From Streptomyces novaecaesareae (lineage in GTDB: Bacteria; Actinomycetota; Actinomycetes; Streptomycetales; Streptomycetaceae), in the NCBI RefSeq assembly GCF_000716875.1, contig NZ_JNWQ01000060.1, forward strand, positions 1 through 59,503: 59,503 nucleotides of DNA, written 5' to 3'. Position numbers and translations under genes: made by a program. Below the pieces are notes generated by a model. It had not been told where the DNA came from, made no database searches, and was given only the letters and a program-made list of their open reading frames with translations. Within the stretch, counting starts at the first letter, position 1. The number at the start of each line of letters is the position of its first letter. Positions 51,993 through 59,503 of the stretch are shown here, one piece after another.

Positions 51993-52577
51993 GTGGCGTT
52001 GATGGTGGCGCGTGAAGTGCCGACTTCATCGACCATGGCAGTGCCGCACGGCCCAGCGAGTGTCGGGGTCGCACGGCGCCGACTGCGTCGAGATCTGGGT
52101 GACCGGCAGATACCCGAACCGGTCATCGATGATGCCGTACTGATCCTTTCCGAACTGTTGAGCAACGCGTGCCGGTACGCCCGTCCGCTCGGCCCGCTGC
52201 CGGCCCTCGGCCGCAGCGCCCGGGCCGAGGTGCTCGGCCAGGTGCTGGTCGGCGTCCCGTCCGGGGCGCACCCCGCGCCGGACGGCCGGGAGCACGGCGA
52301 CGGCGCGGCGGAGCCGGACGGCGGCGTGCTGGTCCGCTGGCAGATGCACGCCGACGGCGTGCTCACCCTGGAGGTCACCGACGGCGGCGCGGCCACCCGG
52401 CCGCTGCCCGCCGGCCCCTCGCTGACCTCGCGCGGCGGCCGCGGCCTGTGCATCGTCGACCAGTTGGCCAGCGACTGGGGCGTGCGCGACGCGCCCGGCG
52501 AGGTCACGGTCTGGGCGGCACTGCCGGCCCGCGCCCGGCACGCCCGGCGCGACGGCGGCGACGCCCGTAGCGCGTAG
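51993..52577 (+). CDS. RsbW-like ATP-binding protein (HATPase, putative anti-sigma factor)
   Basis: The 194-residue protein has a GHKL ATPase fold: N-box ILSELLSNACRYA, then VLTLEVTDGGAATRP (G1) and SLTSRGGRGLCIVDQLASDW (G2), as in RsbW/SpoIIAB-type kinases. It may phosphorylate an antagonist and hold a SigB/F-type sigma factor. GTG 51993 is preferred: AAGGAGG lies seven bases upstream, whereas the 41-codon extension from ATG 51870 has poor GC3 and contains a rare TTA codon. A promoter-like TACGCT at 51972 also sits inside that extension. Confidence 0.8.
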   Translation: MALMVAREVPTSSTMAVPHGPASVGVARRRLRRDLGDRQIPEPVIDDAVLILSELLSNACRYARPLGPLPALGRSARAEVLGQVLVGVPSGAHPAPDGREHGDGAAEPDGGVLVRWQMHADGVLTLEVTDGGAATRPLPAGPSLTSRGGRGLCIVDQLASDWGVRDAPGEVTVWAALPARARHARRDGGDARSA

Positions 52578-52768
52578 CCCGTAACCGGTCGACGCCGCGG
52601 CGCACGGCCCGGTCCGCGCCGCCGCGCGCGGACGGCCCACGCCGCGGCGCGCGGACGGTCCCGTGCCCGCCCCGGCGCGGGGGCGCGCGCCGGGGGAAGC
52701 ACGGGTGCCTCAGGAACGTCAGTAGGCTTCCCGGGACAAAGGACCACCGTTCCCGGGAGAGCCGCACC

Positions 52769-53752
52769 ATGGGCAAGAAGGCCGCCAAGAAGGCGCCGCA
52801 GCGTCAGTCCACCACCGCCGTCACGGGCGAGATCCCCGTGGTCGGGGCCCGCGAGGACTGCCCCTGCGGCTCGGGCCGCCGGTACAAGGCCTGCCACGGC
52901 CGGGAGGCCTCGCACGCGGTGCAGGAGCTGGTACACCGCCCGTTCGAGGGCCTGCCGGGCGAGGCCGACTGGGTCGCGCTGCGCGAGCTGGTGCCCGCCG
53001 CCACGGTGCCGCTGACGCTGGCCGCCGGCGTGGCCGAGGGCGCCACCGGCGACGTCCCGTCGGTGACCCTGGCCACCGTGCTGCCGCTGGCCTGGCCGGC
53101 CCTGCGCCGCCAGGACGGCTCGATCCTGCTCGGCCTGCAGACCCAGTCCGCCTCCGGCGACCTCAGCCGCGACCTCGCGGACGCCCTGGAGCTGGCCCTG
53201 GCCACCGAGCCGGGCAACCCGGTGCCGGCCCGCCGGACCGTCCCTGGCGGGCGCCGCCTGCAGGACCTGCTGGACGCCACGGCCGAGTTCACGCCCGCCG
53301 TGCACACCGGCTTCGAGTTCTGGCTGGAGGACGCCGAGACCGCCACCGGCGAGGTCGCCGCCTCCCTGGAGCGCGCCAACGCCTCGGCCATCCCGACCGA
53401 GAAGCTGGCCGGCCTCGACGCCGCCTACTGGTGCGGCACCCCGGACAAGAACCACCTGCGCTGGGTGATGACCGTGCCCGAGGAGAAGCTGCTGGACGCG
53501 CTGGCCCGGCTGAACGCCGCCGGCGAGGCCTCGCTCGGCCAGGACACCCGCCTGGTCGGCTCGTTCCGCGCGCACGGCCTGACCGTGCCGGTGTGGGACC
53601 TGCCGCTCTCGATGACCGCCGCCGACTGCGAGAAGCCGGCCGCCGAGTTCCACGAGCGGCTCGTCGCCGTGCTCGCCGACGAGGCCCCGCTCACCGCCGA
53701 GGAGCGGCGCGCCCGCGCCAACCTGGTGAACCGTCAGGTCACTTTGAACTAA
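52769..53752 (+). CDS. DUF5926 protein with N-terminal SEC-C zinc motif
   Basis: The 327-residue protein starts with a Lys-rich tail and a SEC-C motif CPCGSGRRYKACHG (about residues 32-45) that should bind zinc. A long domain resembling DUF5926 of actinobacteria follows (VALRELVPAATVPLTLA; FEFWLEDAETATGEVAASL; KNHLRWVMTVPEEKLLDALA). SEC-C motifs mediate contact with SecB or ribosomes in other proteins, which may hint at a translation-related role. ATG 52769 follows GGGAGAG. Function unknown. Confidence 0.8.
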   Translation: MGKKAAKKAPQRQSTTAVTGEIPVVGAREDCPCGSGRRYKACHGREASHAVQELVHRPFEGLPGEADWVALRELVPAATVPLTLAAGVAEGATGDVPSVTLATVLPLAWPALRRQDGSILLGLQTQSASGDLSRDLADALELALATEPGNPVPARRTVPGGRRLQDLLDATAEFTPAVHTGFEFWLEDAETATGEVAASLERANASAIPTEKLAGLDAAYWCGTPDKNHLRWVMTVPEEKLLDALARLNAAGEASLGQDTRLVGSFRAHGLTVPVWDLPLSMTAADCEKPAAEFHERLVAVLADEAPLTAEERRARANLVNRQVTLN

Positions 53753-53831
53753 AGGGCGCAGGATCCGCGTGATACGCGTCACATTGTCGCGGTGAACGCG
53801 CAATTTCCGGGCGTGGAGGGCGTCTTGGAAA

Positions 53832-53860
53832 TTGGCGCGGGCGCGGATCCTTGTTACTGT
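53832..53860 (+). promoter_or_regulatory. Promoter of a putative small RNA
   Basis: -35 TTGGCG (53832-53837), 17-bp spacer, -10 TACTGT (53855-53860). The start would be about 53867, two bases before a terminator-type hairpin, so the transcript would be little more than that hairpin. Confidence 0.6.
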
Positions 53861-53866
53861 CTAAAG

Positions 53867-53918
53867 AGTCCGGCCGCTGGTGCATCCCCCGTCGCCAGCG
53901 GCCGGATCTTTTGTTTTT
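53867..53918 (+). ncRNA. Candidate about 50-nt small RNA with C-rich loop
   Basis: TCCGGCCGCTGG (53869-53880) pairs with CCAGCGGCCGGA (53895-53906), and TCTTTTGTTTTT follows, a rare true intrinsic terminator in this genome. The 14-nt loop TGCATCCCCCGTCG exposes a CCCCC run that could pair with Shine-Dalgarno G tracts, as in C-rich-loop sRNAs of Gram-positives. It lies between a terminating gene and the Prim-Pol-like gene. It could instead only be the terminator of the DUF5926 gene, 116 bp away. Confidence 0.6.
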
Positions 53919-53932
53919 CCGGCGGGACGCGC

Positions 53933-54015
53933 GGATCACCGCGGATCAGGCCGCCTGGATCACCGCCGATCGGACTGTACGGATCACCGCCGATCACCAC
54001 GGATCACCGCCGATC
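53933..54015 (+). repeat. Four 15-bp repeats GGATCACCGC(C/G)GATC
   Basis: Copies start at 53933, 53957, 53981 and 54001 (spacings 24, 24 and 20 bp); three are identical and one differs by one base. The last overlaps the stop codon of the Prim-Pol-like gene (54014-54016). Each has a GATC at both ends. The role is unknown; iteron-like or a repeat expansion. Confidence 0.75.
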
Positions 54016-54649
54016 AGTACGCCGAGCGTCCGCTGTCCAGCCGGACCGTCGCCTCCACCAACTCGCCCAGCAGCGGCCCGACCTGCGGCAGCCAGACCCC
54101 GCCGCCCACGCCCGGTCGCGGCGCCAGCACCCAGCGCACCCGGCCGACCGGCCCGCCGGGCGGCAGCGCCAGGAAGCCGCCCGGCCCGTGGTAGCGCAAC
54201 GAGCCCGGCACCCAAGGCAGTTGAGCGAGCATCTCGCCGAGCATGTCCAGCGAGTACGGGGCCACCAGCAGCGCGTAGCGACCCGGCATCGCCAGCACCG
54301 GGCCGAGCGGCATCCGCAGCGCGCCCAGGTAGACCAGCGCCCGGGCGCCGGCCGCCGCGGGCAGGCTGACCGCCGAGACCGTGGAGCCGGTGGCGGCCAG
54401 CACCGGCGCGTCCGGGCTCTGCCGCTCCCACCACCAGCGCACCATCCGGGCGTCCGTGGTGGCGGCGAGCAGCGAGGGGTCGTGCGGGTGCGCGCCGGGG
54501 ACGGTGCAGTCCAGGTCGCCGCAGGAGCAGCGTCCGCCGGTCAGCACCGCGCCCGGCACCACGGGCCAGCGGTGGTCCACGGCGGCCGCCAGGGCCGCGG
54601 CCAACCGGGCGGCACGCTCCTCCGACCGGTCCTTCGGGTTCTCACGCAT
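54014..54649 (-). CDS. Bifunctional primase/polymerase-like protein, catalytic motif degenerate
   Basis: The 211-residue protein resembles the N-terminal Prim-Pol domain: WPVVPGAVLTGGRCSCGD, CTVPGAHPHDPSLLAATTDARM, VRWWWERQSPDAPVLAATGS. The expected acidic DxD strand after the ATG-S segment reads VSAVSLPAA, so the metal-binding aspartates are missing, and no helicase part follows. It is probably not an active primase. ATG 54649 is internal to a longer frame (55198) whose extra part is noncoding. Direct repeats overlap its stop. Confidence 0.75.
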   Translation of the reverse strand: MRENPKDRSEERAARLAAALAAAVDHRWPVVPGAVLTGGRCSCGDLDCTVPGAHPHDPSLLAATTDARMVRWWWERQSPDAPVLAATGSTVSAVSLPAAAGARALVYLGALRMPLGPVLAMPGRYALLVAPYSLDMLGEMLAQLPWVPGSLRYHGPGGFLALPPGGPVGRVRWVLAPRPGVGGGVWLPQVGPLLGELVEATVRLDSGRSAY

Positions 54650-55222
54650 GGCGCTCGTTCCTTTCCCTGACCGCTCGGTTCGCTCCGCCCGTAAGCATCC
54701 GTCGGACTTCCCGTACGGGCCCGCCGCGGCACGGCCCCGGGCGGCGCGGAGCGGGGCGGGCGAAATGGCGGACGGCGCGGCTACGACGTGGATCACGACA
54801 TGAGAGGGGCCGCGCACTGAAACAGCCCTTGGAACGAGAATCCCGTATGCGACCGGTTGGACGCCGCCCGGGCGCGCTTGGTTCCACCGTACGAGTGAGA
54901 GAGTTCCGGCTGACCCGGCTCGCGGGCGGCACGGGCATAGCATCCGGACGGCCGCCCGGTCCGTTCCCTCGGTTCTGCCCGCTCGCGGCTCCCTCCATGC
55001 CTCCCGGCCCGACCGGCGCGCGCACGAACCATGCACGCCGCCCGACCGGGTCGCAGTGGCTGTGGAACCGGCCACCGCGTCGTCCCGGATCTGGACATGC
55101 CCCGAATGGCCTGTGTAGAAGTGGTGGCATTGCTGTCGATCAATGACGAGTAGTAGCGAATCGAGGCGAAACACGCCCTTTGGCCGTGCTCGCTCCACAT
55201 CGGCCGTATCTGGGGGTTTCGC
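54650..55222. other. 600-bp divergent gene-free region
   Basis: No convincing gene on either strand. It separates the leftward Prim-Pol-like gene from the rightward phosphatase gene and must hold both promoters. An AT-richer patch lies around 55110-55165 (possible TTGCTG at 55131 and TAGCGA 18 bp downstream). Confidence 0.4.
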
Positions 55223-55258
55223 ATGGCACGTAGCACTGCGTCAGGAGTGGCGGCATGA
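55223..55258 (+). CDS. 11-codon upstream ORF coupled to the PP2C gene
   Basis: ATG 55223 starts MARSTASGVAA, whose TGA (55256-55258) overlaps the next ATG as ATGA. GGGGG lies six bases upstream, and CAGGAG inside it serves the downstream start. It looks like a leader peptide for translational coupling or attenuation; chance occurrence is possible. Confidence 0.45.
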   Translation: MARSTASGVAA

Positions 55259-56706
55259 ACGAGTCCCACCCGTCGACGGCCCACCCGACGACGACGACCG
55301 CCGAGCCGGGCGAACCGGGCTGCGCAGGCGGGCTCACCGTCCTCGACCCGCCGGGCCTGCCCGGGCCCGCCGACGCACCGGAGAACCCGGTGGACGACCG
55401 CACGGCACCGTCCGCCGCGGTGCAGGACCGTTTGGCCGGACGCCTGTCCGATATCACCAGCCTGCACGAGCACACCGAGCGGCTCGCCCGCGCCCGCGGC
55501 CTCTCCGCCACCCTCGACACCGTGCTCGCCTCCGGCGCCGCCCTGCTCGGCGCCCGCCGCGGCGTCCTGGTCACCAGGCTGCCGGGCGGCGGCCCCGGCC
55601 AGCCGATCGGCCTCCACCTCGACCGCGCCAGCCTCGGCGCCCTGGAGACCGTCCCGACCGAGCAGAGCCTGCTCGCCCGGCTGCTGCGCGAGCACGACCG
55701 GCCCGAGCAGCTGCACTCCCCCGACCTCGTCACCGACCCGGCCATCGGCGCCCGGCTGCGCGAACTCGCCGTCCACCTCGGCCTCGGCGGCGCCTACGGC
55801 CTGCCGCTCGCCACCGCCGAGGAGGGCCCGCTCGCCGCCGCCCTCTGGTTCTACGACGAGCCCGCCGAACCGGCCCCGTGCCGGCGCGAACTCGCCCGCC
55901 ACTACTGCGAGATCGCCGCCCCGCTGCTCGCCAAGCAGCTGGAGGCGGACCGGATCCTGCGCACCACCGAGGCGTTGCGCCGCGGTCTGCTGCCCGACCG
56001 GCTCCCCCGGACCAGCGGCCTGCGGCTGGCCGCCCGGCTCGTCCCGGCCGGGCTGGAACGCTCCTGCGGCAGCGACTGGTACGACGCGATCCCGCTGCCC
56101 GACGGCACCGTCGGCCTGACCGTCGGCTCGGTCTCCGGCGACGGGCCCGGCGCGGGCCCCGGCTCCGCCCCCGGCGCGGCCGCCGCGATGGGCCGGGTAC
56201 GGGCCGCACTGCGGGCGTACGCGGTGCTGGAGGGCGAGGACCCGGTCTCCGTCCTGGGGGACCTGGAACTGCTGCTCAAGACCACCGAGCCGACCCGCAG
56301 CGCCACCGCCGTCTACGCCTGGGTCGAGCCCGAGGACCGGCGGATCACCCTGGCCGGCGCCGGGCACTGCCCGCCGATCCTCGTCGGCCGGCACGGCGCC
56401 GAGTTCGTGGAGACCTCGCTCTCCGCCCCGCTCGGCATGCTGGCCTGCTGGGAGGCGCCCGGCGTGGAGCTCACCGCCGAACGCGGCGACACCCTGCTGC
56501 TCTACACCGAGGGACTGGCCCGCCGCTGCGGCCCGACCCTGCACGCCGGGCAGGCCAACCTGCGCCGGGCCGCCGCCGACGCCCCGCGCGACGTGCGGAT
56601 CGACCCGGACCGGCTCTGCGCCCACCTGCTGGCCGTCTGCCCGACCCCGGAGGCCGCGGCGACGGCCACCGACGACCTGATGCTGCTGGCGGCCCGCTTC
56701 GAGTGA
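55255..56706 (+). CDS. GAF-PP2C (SpoIIE/RsbU-like) regulatory phosphatase, atypical metal motif
   Basis: The 483-residue protein has a disordered N-terminus, a GAF-like domain (about residues 75-225) and a SpoIIE-type PP2C domain (about 250-483) with CGSDWYDAI, GHCPPILV and the final DDLMLLAARFE. The usual metal motif GDVxGxG reads VGSVSGDG, so one aspartate is replaced by serine; activity may be reduced. Homologues dephosphorylate anti-sigma-factor antagonists and free SigB/F-type sigma factors, fitting the sigma genes and RsbW-like gene in this window. It may be coupled to an 11-codon ORF. Confidence 0.85.
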   Translation: MNESHPSTAHPTTTTAEPGEPGCAGGLTVLDPPGLPGPADAPENPVDDRTAPSAAVQDRLAGRLSDITSLHEHTERLARARGLSATLDTVLASGAALLGARRGVLVTRLPGGGPGQPIGLHLDRASLGALETVPTEQSLLARLLREHDRPEQLHSPDLVTDPAIGARLRELAVHLGLGGAYGLPLATAEEGPLAAALWFYDEPAEPAPCRRELARHYCEIAAPLLAKQLEADRILRTTEALRRGLLPDRLPRTSGLRLAARLVPAGLERSCGSDWYDAIPLPDGTVGLTVGSVSGDGPGAGPGSAPGAAAAMGRVRAALRAYAVLEGEDPVSVLGDLELLLKTTEPTRSATAVYAWVEPEDRRITLAGAGHCPPILVGRHGAEFVETSLSAPLGMLACWEAPGVELTAERGDTLLLYTEGLARRCGPTLHAGQANLRRAAADAPRDVRIDPDRLCAHLLAVCPTPEAAATATDDLMLLAARFE

Positions 56707-56850
56707 CCGCGTCGGGCCCGGACGGGTGCACCGGGCCCGAACAGCCGACTGGCCTGGCGTCCGTACCATGGACGCACGGCCGCCCGCGCGTGTCGCGATC
56801 CGACACTCCCCCCGAGGGGCGGCGGTACCACCCCCAAGGAGGCGTTGCAC

Positions 56851-58350
56851 GTGACCGAGGACCGCACCCCCGCGCTGGCCGAGAACCCCGAGGCCGAGGG
56901 CGGCGAGGAGCCTCAGGAGTTCAAGGGCCGCAAGAACGGGCTCTACGGCGAGATCTCCGACGAGCTGGCCGCCTCGATGAAGTCCGGCTGGGCCGACACC
57001 GAGCTGCACGGCCTCACCCCGGTCACGCAGGCCCCGTACGCCGCCGAGCGCCGCGCCAAGCTGTCCGCCGCCTACCCGGGCGAGCGCCTGGTGGTCCCGG
57101 CCGGCAACCTGCGGGTGCGGTCCAACGACACCGACTACGCCTTCCGCGCCTCCAGCGAGTACGTGCACCTCACCGGTGACCAGACCGAGGACGCCGTGCT
57201 GGTCGGCGAGCCGACCGGCGAGGCGGGCCACGAGTTCGTCCTCTACCTGCTGCCCCGCTCGAACCGCGAGAACGGCGAGTTCTGGCTGGACGGCCACGGC
57301 GAGCTGTGGGTCGGCCGCCGGCACAGCCTGACCGAGCAGGAGCAGCTGCTCGGCCTGCCCGCGCGCGACGTCCGCAAGGCCGCCGAGGAGCTGGCCGAGA
57401 AGGCCAACGACTCCGCCGTGCCGACCCGGATCGTCCGCGGCTACGACGCCGGCCTGGAGGCCGCGCTCGCCGACGCCCTGGACGCCGACAAGGACGCCGG
57501 GCTCAAGGAGTTCCTGAGCGGCCTGCGGCTGGTCAAGGACGAGTGGGAGATCGGCGAGCTGCGCGCCGCCTGCGACGCCACCGTCAAGGGCTTCACCGAC
57601 GTGGTCCGCGAGCTGGGCCAGGCCGTCGCCACCTCGGAGCGCTGGATCGAGGGCACCTTCTGGCGCCGCGCCCGGGTCGAGGGCAACGACGTCGGCTACG
57701 GCACCATCGCCGCCGCCGGCCCGCACGCCACCACCCTGCACTGGGTCCGCAACGACGGCGACGTGCGCCCCGGCGAGCTGCTGCTGCTGGACGCGGGCGT
57801 GGAGACCCACACCCTGTACACCGCCGACGTCACCCGCAGCCTGCCGATCGACGGCCGCTTCACCGAGCTGCAGCGCCGGATCTACGACGCGGTGTACGAC
57901 GCGCAGGAGGCCGGCATCGCCGCGGTGAAGCCGGGCGCCCGCTTCCGCGACTTCCACGAGGCCTCGCAGCGGGTGCTCGCCGAGCGTCTGCTCGCCTGGG
58001 GCCTGCTGGACGCCTCGGTGTACGACGTCGAGAAGGTCCTGGAGCTGGGCCTGCAGCGCCGCTGGACCCTGCACGGCACCGGCCACATGCTCGGCCTGGA
58101 CGTCCACGACTGCGCCCACTCGCGCCGCGAGGAGCACGTCGACGCGCTGCTGGTGCCCGGCATGGTCCTCACCGTCGAGCCCGGCCTGTACTTCCAGCAG
58201 GACGACCTGACCGTGCCGGAGGAGTACCGCGGCATCGGCGTCCGGATCGAGGACGACATCCTGGTCACCGCCGACGGCAACGAGAACCTCTCGGCGGGCC
58301 TCCCCCGCCGCTCGGAGGACGTCGAGGCCTGGATGGCCTCGCTCGCCTGA
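56851..58350 (+). CDS. pepP: Xaa-Pro aminopeptidase (aminopeptidase P family)
   Basis: The 499-residue metallopeptidase has the AMP_N domain (residues about 55-200) and a pita-bread catalytic domain. The metal ligands are two Asp (LLLDAGVETHTLYTADVTRS), His (HGTGHMLGLDVHD), Glu (TVEPGLYF) and Glu (VRIEDDILVT). It removes N-terminal residues preceding proline. GTG 56851 is chosen over TTG 56845 because AAGGAGG is eight bases upstream of it. It ends at a strong terminator. Confidence 0.93.
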   Translation: MTEDRTPALAENPEAEGGEEPQEFKGRKNGLYGEISDELAASMKSGWADTELHGLTPVTQAPYAAERRAKLSAAYPGERLVVPAGNLRVRSNDTDYAFRASSEYVHLTGDQTEDAVLVGEPTGEAGHEFVLYLLPRSNRENGEFWLDGHGELWVGRRHSLTEQEQLLGLPARDVRKAAEELAEKANDSAVPTRIVRGYDAGLEAALADALDADKDAGLKEFLSGLRLVKDEWEIGELRAACDATVKGFTDVVRELGQAVATSERWIEGTFWRRARVEGNDVGYGTIAAAGPHATTLHWVRNDGDVRPGELLLLDAGVETHTLYTADVTRSLPIDGRFTELQRRIYDAVYDAQEAGIAAVKPGARFRDFHEASQRVLAERLLAWGLLDASVYDVEKVLELGLQRRWTLHGTGHMLGLDVHDCAHSRREEHVDALLVPGMVLTVEPGLYFQQDDLTVPEEYRGIGVRIEDDILVTADGNENLSAGLPRRSEDVEAWMASLA

Positions 58351-58372
58351 GCCCGAGCGCCTGAGCAGGCAA

Positions 58373-58411
58373 GAGGGCCCGGCCTCCCGAGCAGTGGGAG
58401 GCCGGGCCCTC
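58373..58411. terminator. Bidirectional terminator after aminopeptidase P
   Basis: Perfect 16-bp arms GAGGGCCCGGCCTCCC / GGGAGGCCGGGCCCTC with a 7-nt loop, between convergent genes. Confidence 0.88.
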
Positions 58412-58465
58412 GGTCATCGGCGCGGGGCGCGGGGCGCGGGGCGTGTAACGCGGGGCACGGGACCG

Positions 58466-59503
58466 CTACCGGTCCAGGGTGCCGAAGGGGTTCCAGCGGG
58501 CGGCCTGGTGGCCGTTCGACTGGGCGCCCACCAGGACCTCCACGTCGCCGTGCAGCGGAGCCTTCCGCACCGCGATCCGGAAGGCGTACTCGACCGAGTC
58601 GCCCCACCGGTTGACCTCCAGCCCGGTCGGGGCGACCGCGATCAGACCGGTGCAGTCCTGCTTCAGCTCGACCGGCTTCCACGCGCCGCCGACCAGGACC
58701 TCCAGCGTGACGTCGGCCGCGCCCAGCTCGTCGGCGGCCGACACGGCCACCACCGGGTGCAGGTTCGCGGTGCCCTCCGGTGCGGAGACGACGAGGCCGA
58801 ACTCGGACGGGGTCGTGCCGACGGTGCGGCTCCCCGACGACACGCCCGTCACCGCCGGGCCGTGGTGGTCGACGACCGAGGCGTTCACCACGGCCTTCGC
58901 CATGCCGCGGTAGTCCGCGGAGTTCGGCACCGGGGCGTCCGCCTCGATCGCGATCCGGCCCGGGGAGTTGGCCAGGGACAGCCGCATCCGGTACTCGATG
59001 GTCCGGCTCTCGCCGGCGGCGAGCGTGAAGGCCCCGTCGTTCCGGTTGATCACGTAGTCCATGCCGGAGCCCTGGCTGAGCTTGTCCAGCTTCTTCCAGC
59101 CCGAGGCGTCCTTGCGCTCCAGGGTGCCGTCCGCCATCGCGACCATCCGCCCGCAGGGCGCGCCCTCGTACTGCTGGGTGGCCACCACCGGGGCCACGCT
59201 GCGGGTGCCGGTGGCGTCGTTGTTCTTCCAGGTGACGGAGAAGGACACCAGGTCGTTCAGCTCGATCTGCCGGCCCTCGTCCAGGCCGGTGAAGGTGATG
59301 CCGATCCCGTTGCCGCCGGACTGGGCGGGCGCGGAGGGCTTCGGGGCGGCGGAGGGCTTTTCGGCGGGCCGGCCGGCGGCAGGCTTGGCGGCGGGCTTGG
59401 CGGCCGCCGGCTTGGTCCCGGCCTTCACGGCGGACGTGGCCCCGGTCACGGCGGCGGGGGTCTCGGCGGCCGTCGGCGCGGCGGTGGGGGCGGTGCTGGG
59501 CGC
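58466..59503 (-). CDS. Secreted or surface protein of unknown family, N-terminus beyond the window
   Basis: Reading leftward, the frame is open from the window edge (59503) to the stop at 58466, giving 345 visible residues. It begins with an Ala/Pro/Thr/Lys-rich stalk (repeated KPAA units), followed by a beta-rich domain (GIGITFTGLDEGRQIELNDL; VSFSVTWKNNDATG; YRMRLSLANSPGRIAI) and ends NGHQAARWNPFGTLDR. GTG 59449 could be a start, but the frame continues upstream with the same composition, so the real start with signal peptide is probably off-window. The domain resembles extracellular beta-sandwich modules; function unknown. Confidence 0.65.
   Translation of the reverse strand, partial: APSTAPTAAPTAAETPAAVTGATSAVKAGTKPAAAKPAAKPAAGRPAEKPSAAPKPSAPAQSGGNGIGITFTGLDEGRQIELNDLVSFSVTWKNNDATGTRSVAPVVATQQYEGAPCGRMVAMADGTLERKDASGWKKLDKLSQGSGMDYVINRNDGAFTLAAGESRTIEYRMRLSLANSPGRIAIEADAPVPNSADYRGMAKAVVNASVVDHHGPAVTGVSSGSRTVGTTPSEFGLVVSAPEGTANLHPVVAVSAADELGAADVTLEVLVGGAWKPVELKQDCTGLIAVAPTGLEVNRWGDSVEYAFRIAVRKAPLHGDVEVLVGAQSNGHQAARWNPFGTLDR

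Noticed and set aside
50900..53803. 967-aa leftward ORF
   Set aside because: Antisense of GDPD, the RsbW-like and the DUF5926 genes, all of which have clear motifs.
54793..58137. 1114-aa leftward ORF
   Set aside because: Antisense of the PP2C and aminopeptidase P genes; Gly/Arg-rich shadow.

Overview
The window is very high-GC DNA with streptomycete signatures: GTG starts, leaderless genes, a WhiB-like protein, SigB/F-type sigma factors, RsbW/RsbU-like proteins, a DUF5926/SEC-C protein and an AICE-type mobile element with an FtsK-like transfer protein. It comes from a member of the Streptomycetaceae (Streptomyces or Kitasatospora; I cannot decide which). The first 64 bases are not biological: they are an Illumina P7/Nextera adapter, so the window starts at a contig end.

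Left part (65-10504): the distal half of an integrated actinomycete integrative and conjugative element (AICE). A leftward operon (5883 to 284) encodes a small protein, a WhiB-like regulator, a DUF2637/Spd-like membrane protein, an RRQRL zinc protein, a RapZ-C-like protein, a DUF3307-like protein, a tra-associated protein and the TraB/FtsK-like DNA pump. An array of GGGTGTCAG repeats overlaps the tra stop codon and looks like a clt transfer locus. The operon starts at a consensus promoter that carries a palindrome, next to a divergent GntR (KorSA-like) repressor gene followed by a HAD hydrolase. Three cargo genes (TIGR04255-like, HTH, unknown; 8111-10289) lie between these and the attachment site, which is the 3' part of a tRNA-Ser(CGA) gene (10446-10504). 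Integrase, excisionase and Rep are not in the window and should lie to its left.

Chromosome, 10505-14611: a 54-aa membrane peptide, a Dabb protein, two tandem SigB/F-type sigma factors with a SigB-type promoter between them, and a tyrosine phosphatase.

15027-24983 is the most striking region: an apparent operon with a CE18/Agd3-like polysaccharide deacetylase, a PelF-like GT4 glycosyltransferase, a large multi-spanning membrane protein, a LegB-like sugar dehydratase/epimerase, a sugar nucleotidyltransferase, a second SDR, a spherulin-4/GH135 (Sph3-like) protein and a GH114 (Ega3-like) lipoprotein. This is close to the gene content of the fungal galactosaminogalactan (GAG) cluster, and related to Pel. 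It predicts a secreted, partly deacetylated galactosamine-type exopolysaccharide in an actinomycete.

25038-47051: housekeeping and accessory genes, namely an aldo-keto reductase, NlpC/P60 and SPFH proteins, a large Ig-like surface protein, two identical tRNA-Arg(ACG) genes, tRNA-Ser(GCT), a degenerate hybrid sensor protein, an acyl-CoA ligase, a DUF1906 protein, an EamA exporter, a PdxH-like oxidase, a GlcD-like FAD oxidase, an MFS exporter with its MerR regulator and a 19-bp-spacer promoter, and tRNA-Ser(TGA).

47129-59503: an HtrA-like protease, a TPP riboswitch controlling a CytX-like permease, GDPD, an RsbW-like ATPase, a SEC-C/DUF5926 protein, a probable 50-nt C-rich-loop small RNA, four 15-bp repeats beside a degenerate Prim-Pol gene, a GAF-PP2C protein with an overlapping mini-ORF, aminopeptidase P, and a secreted protein cut by the window edge.
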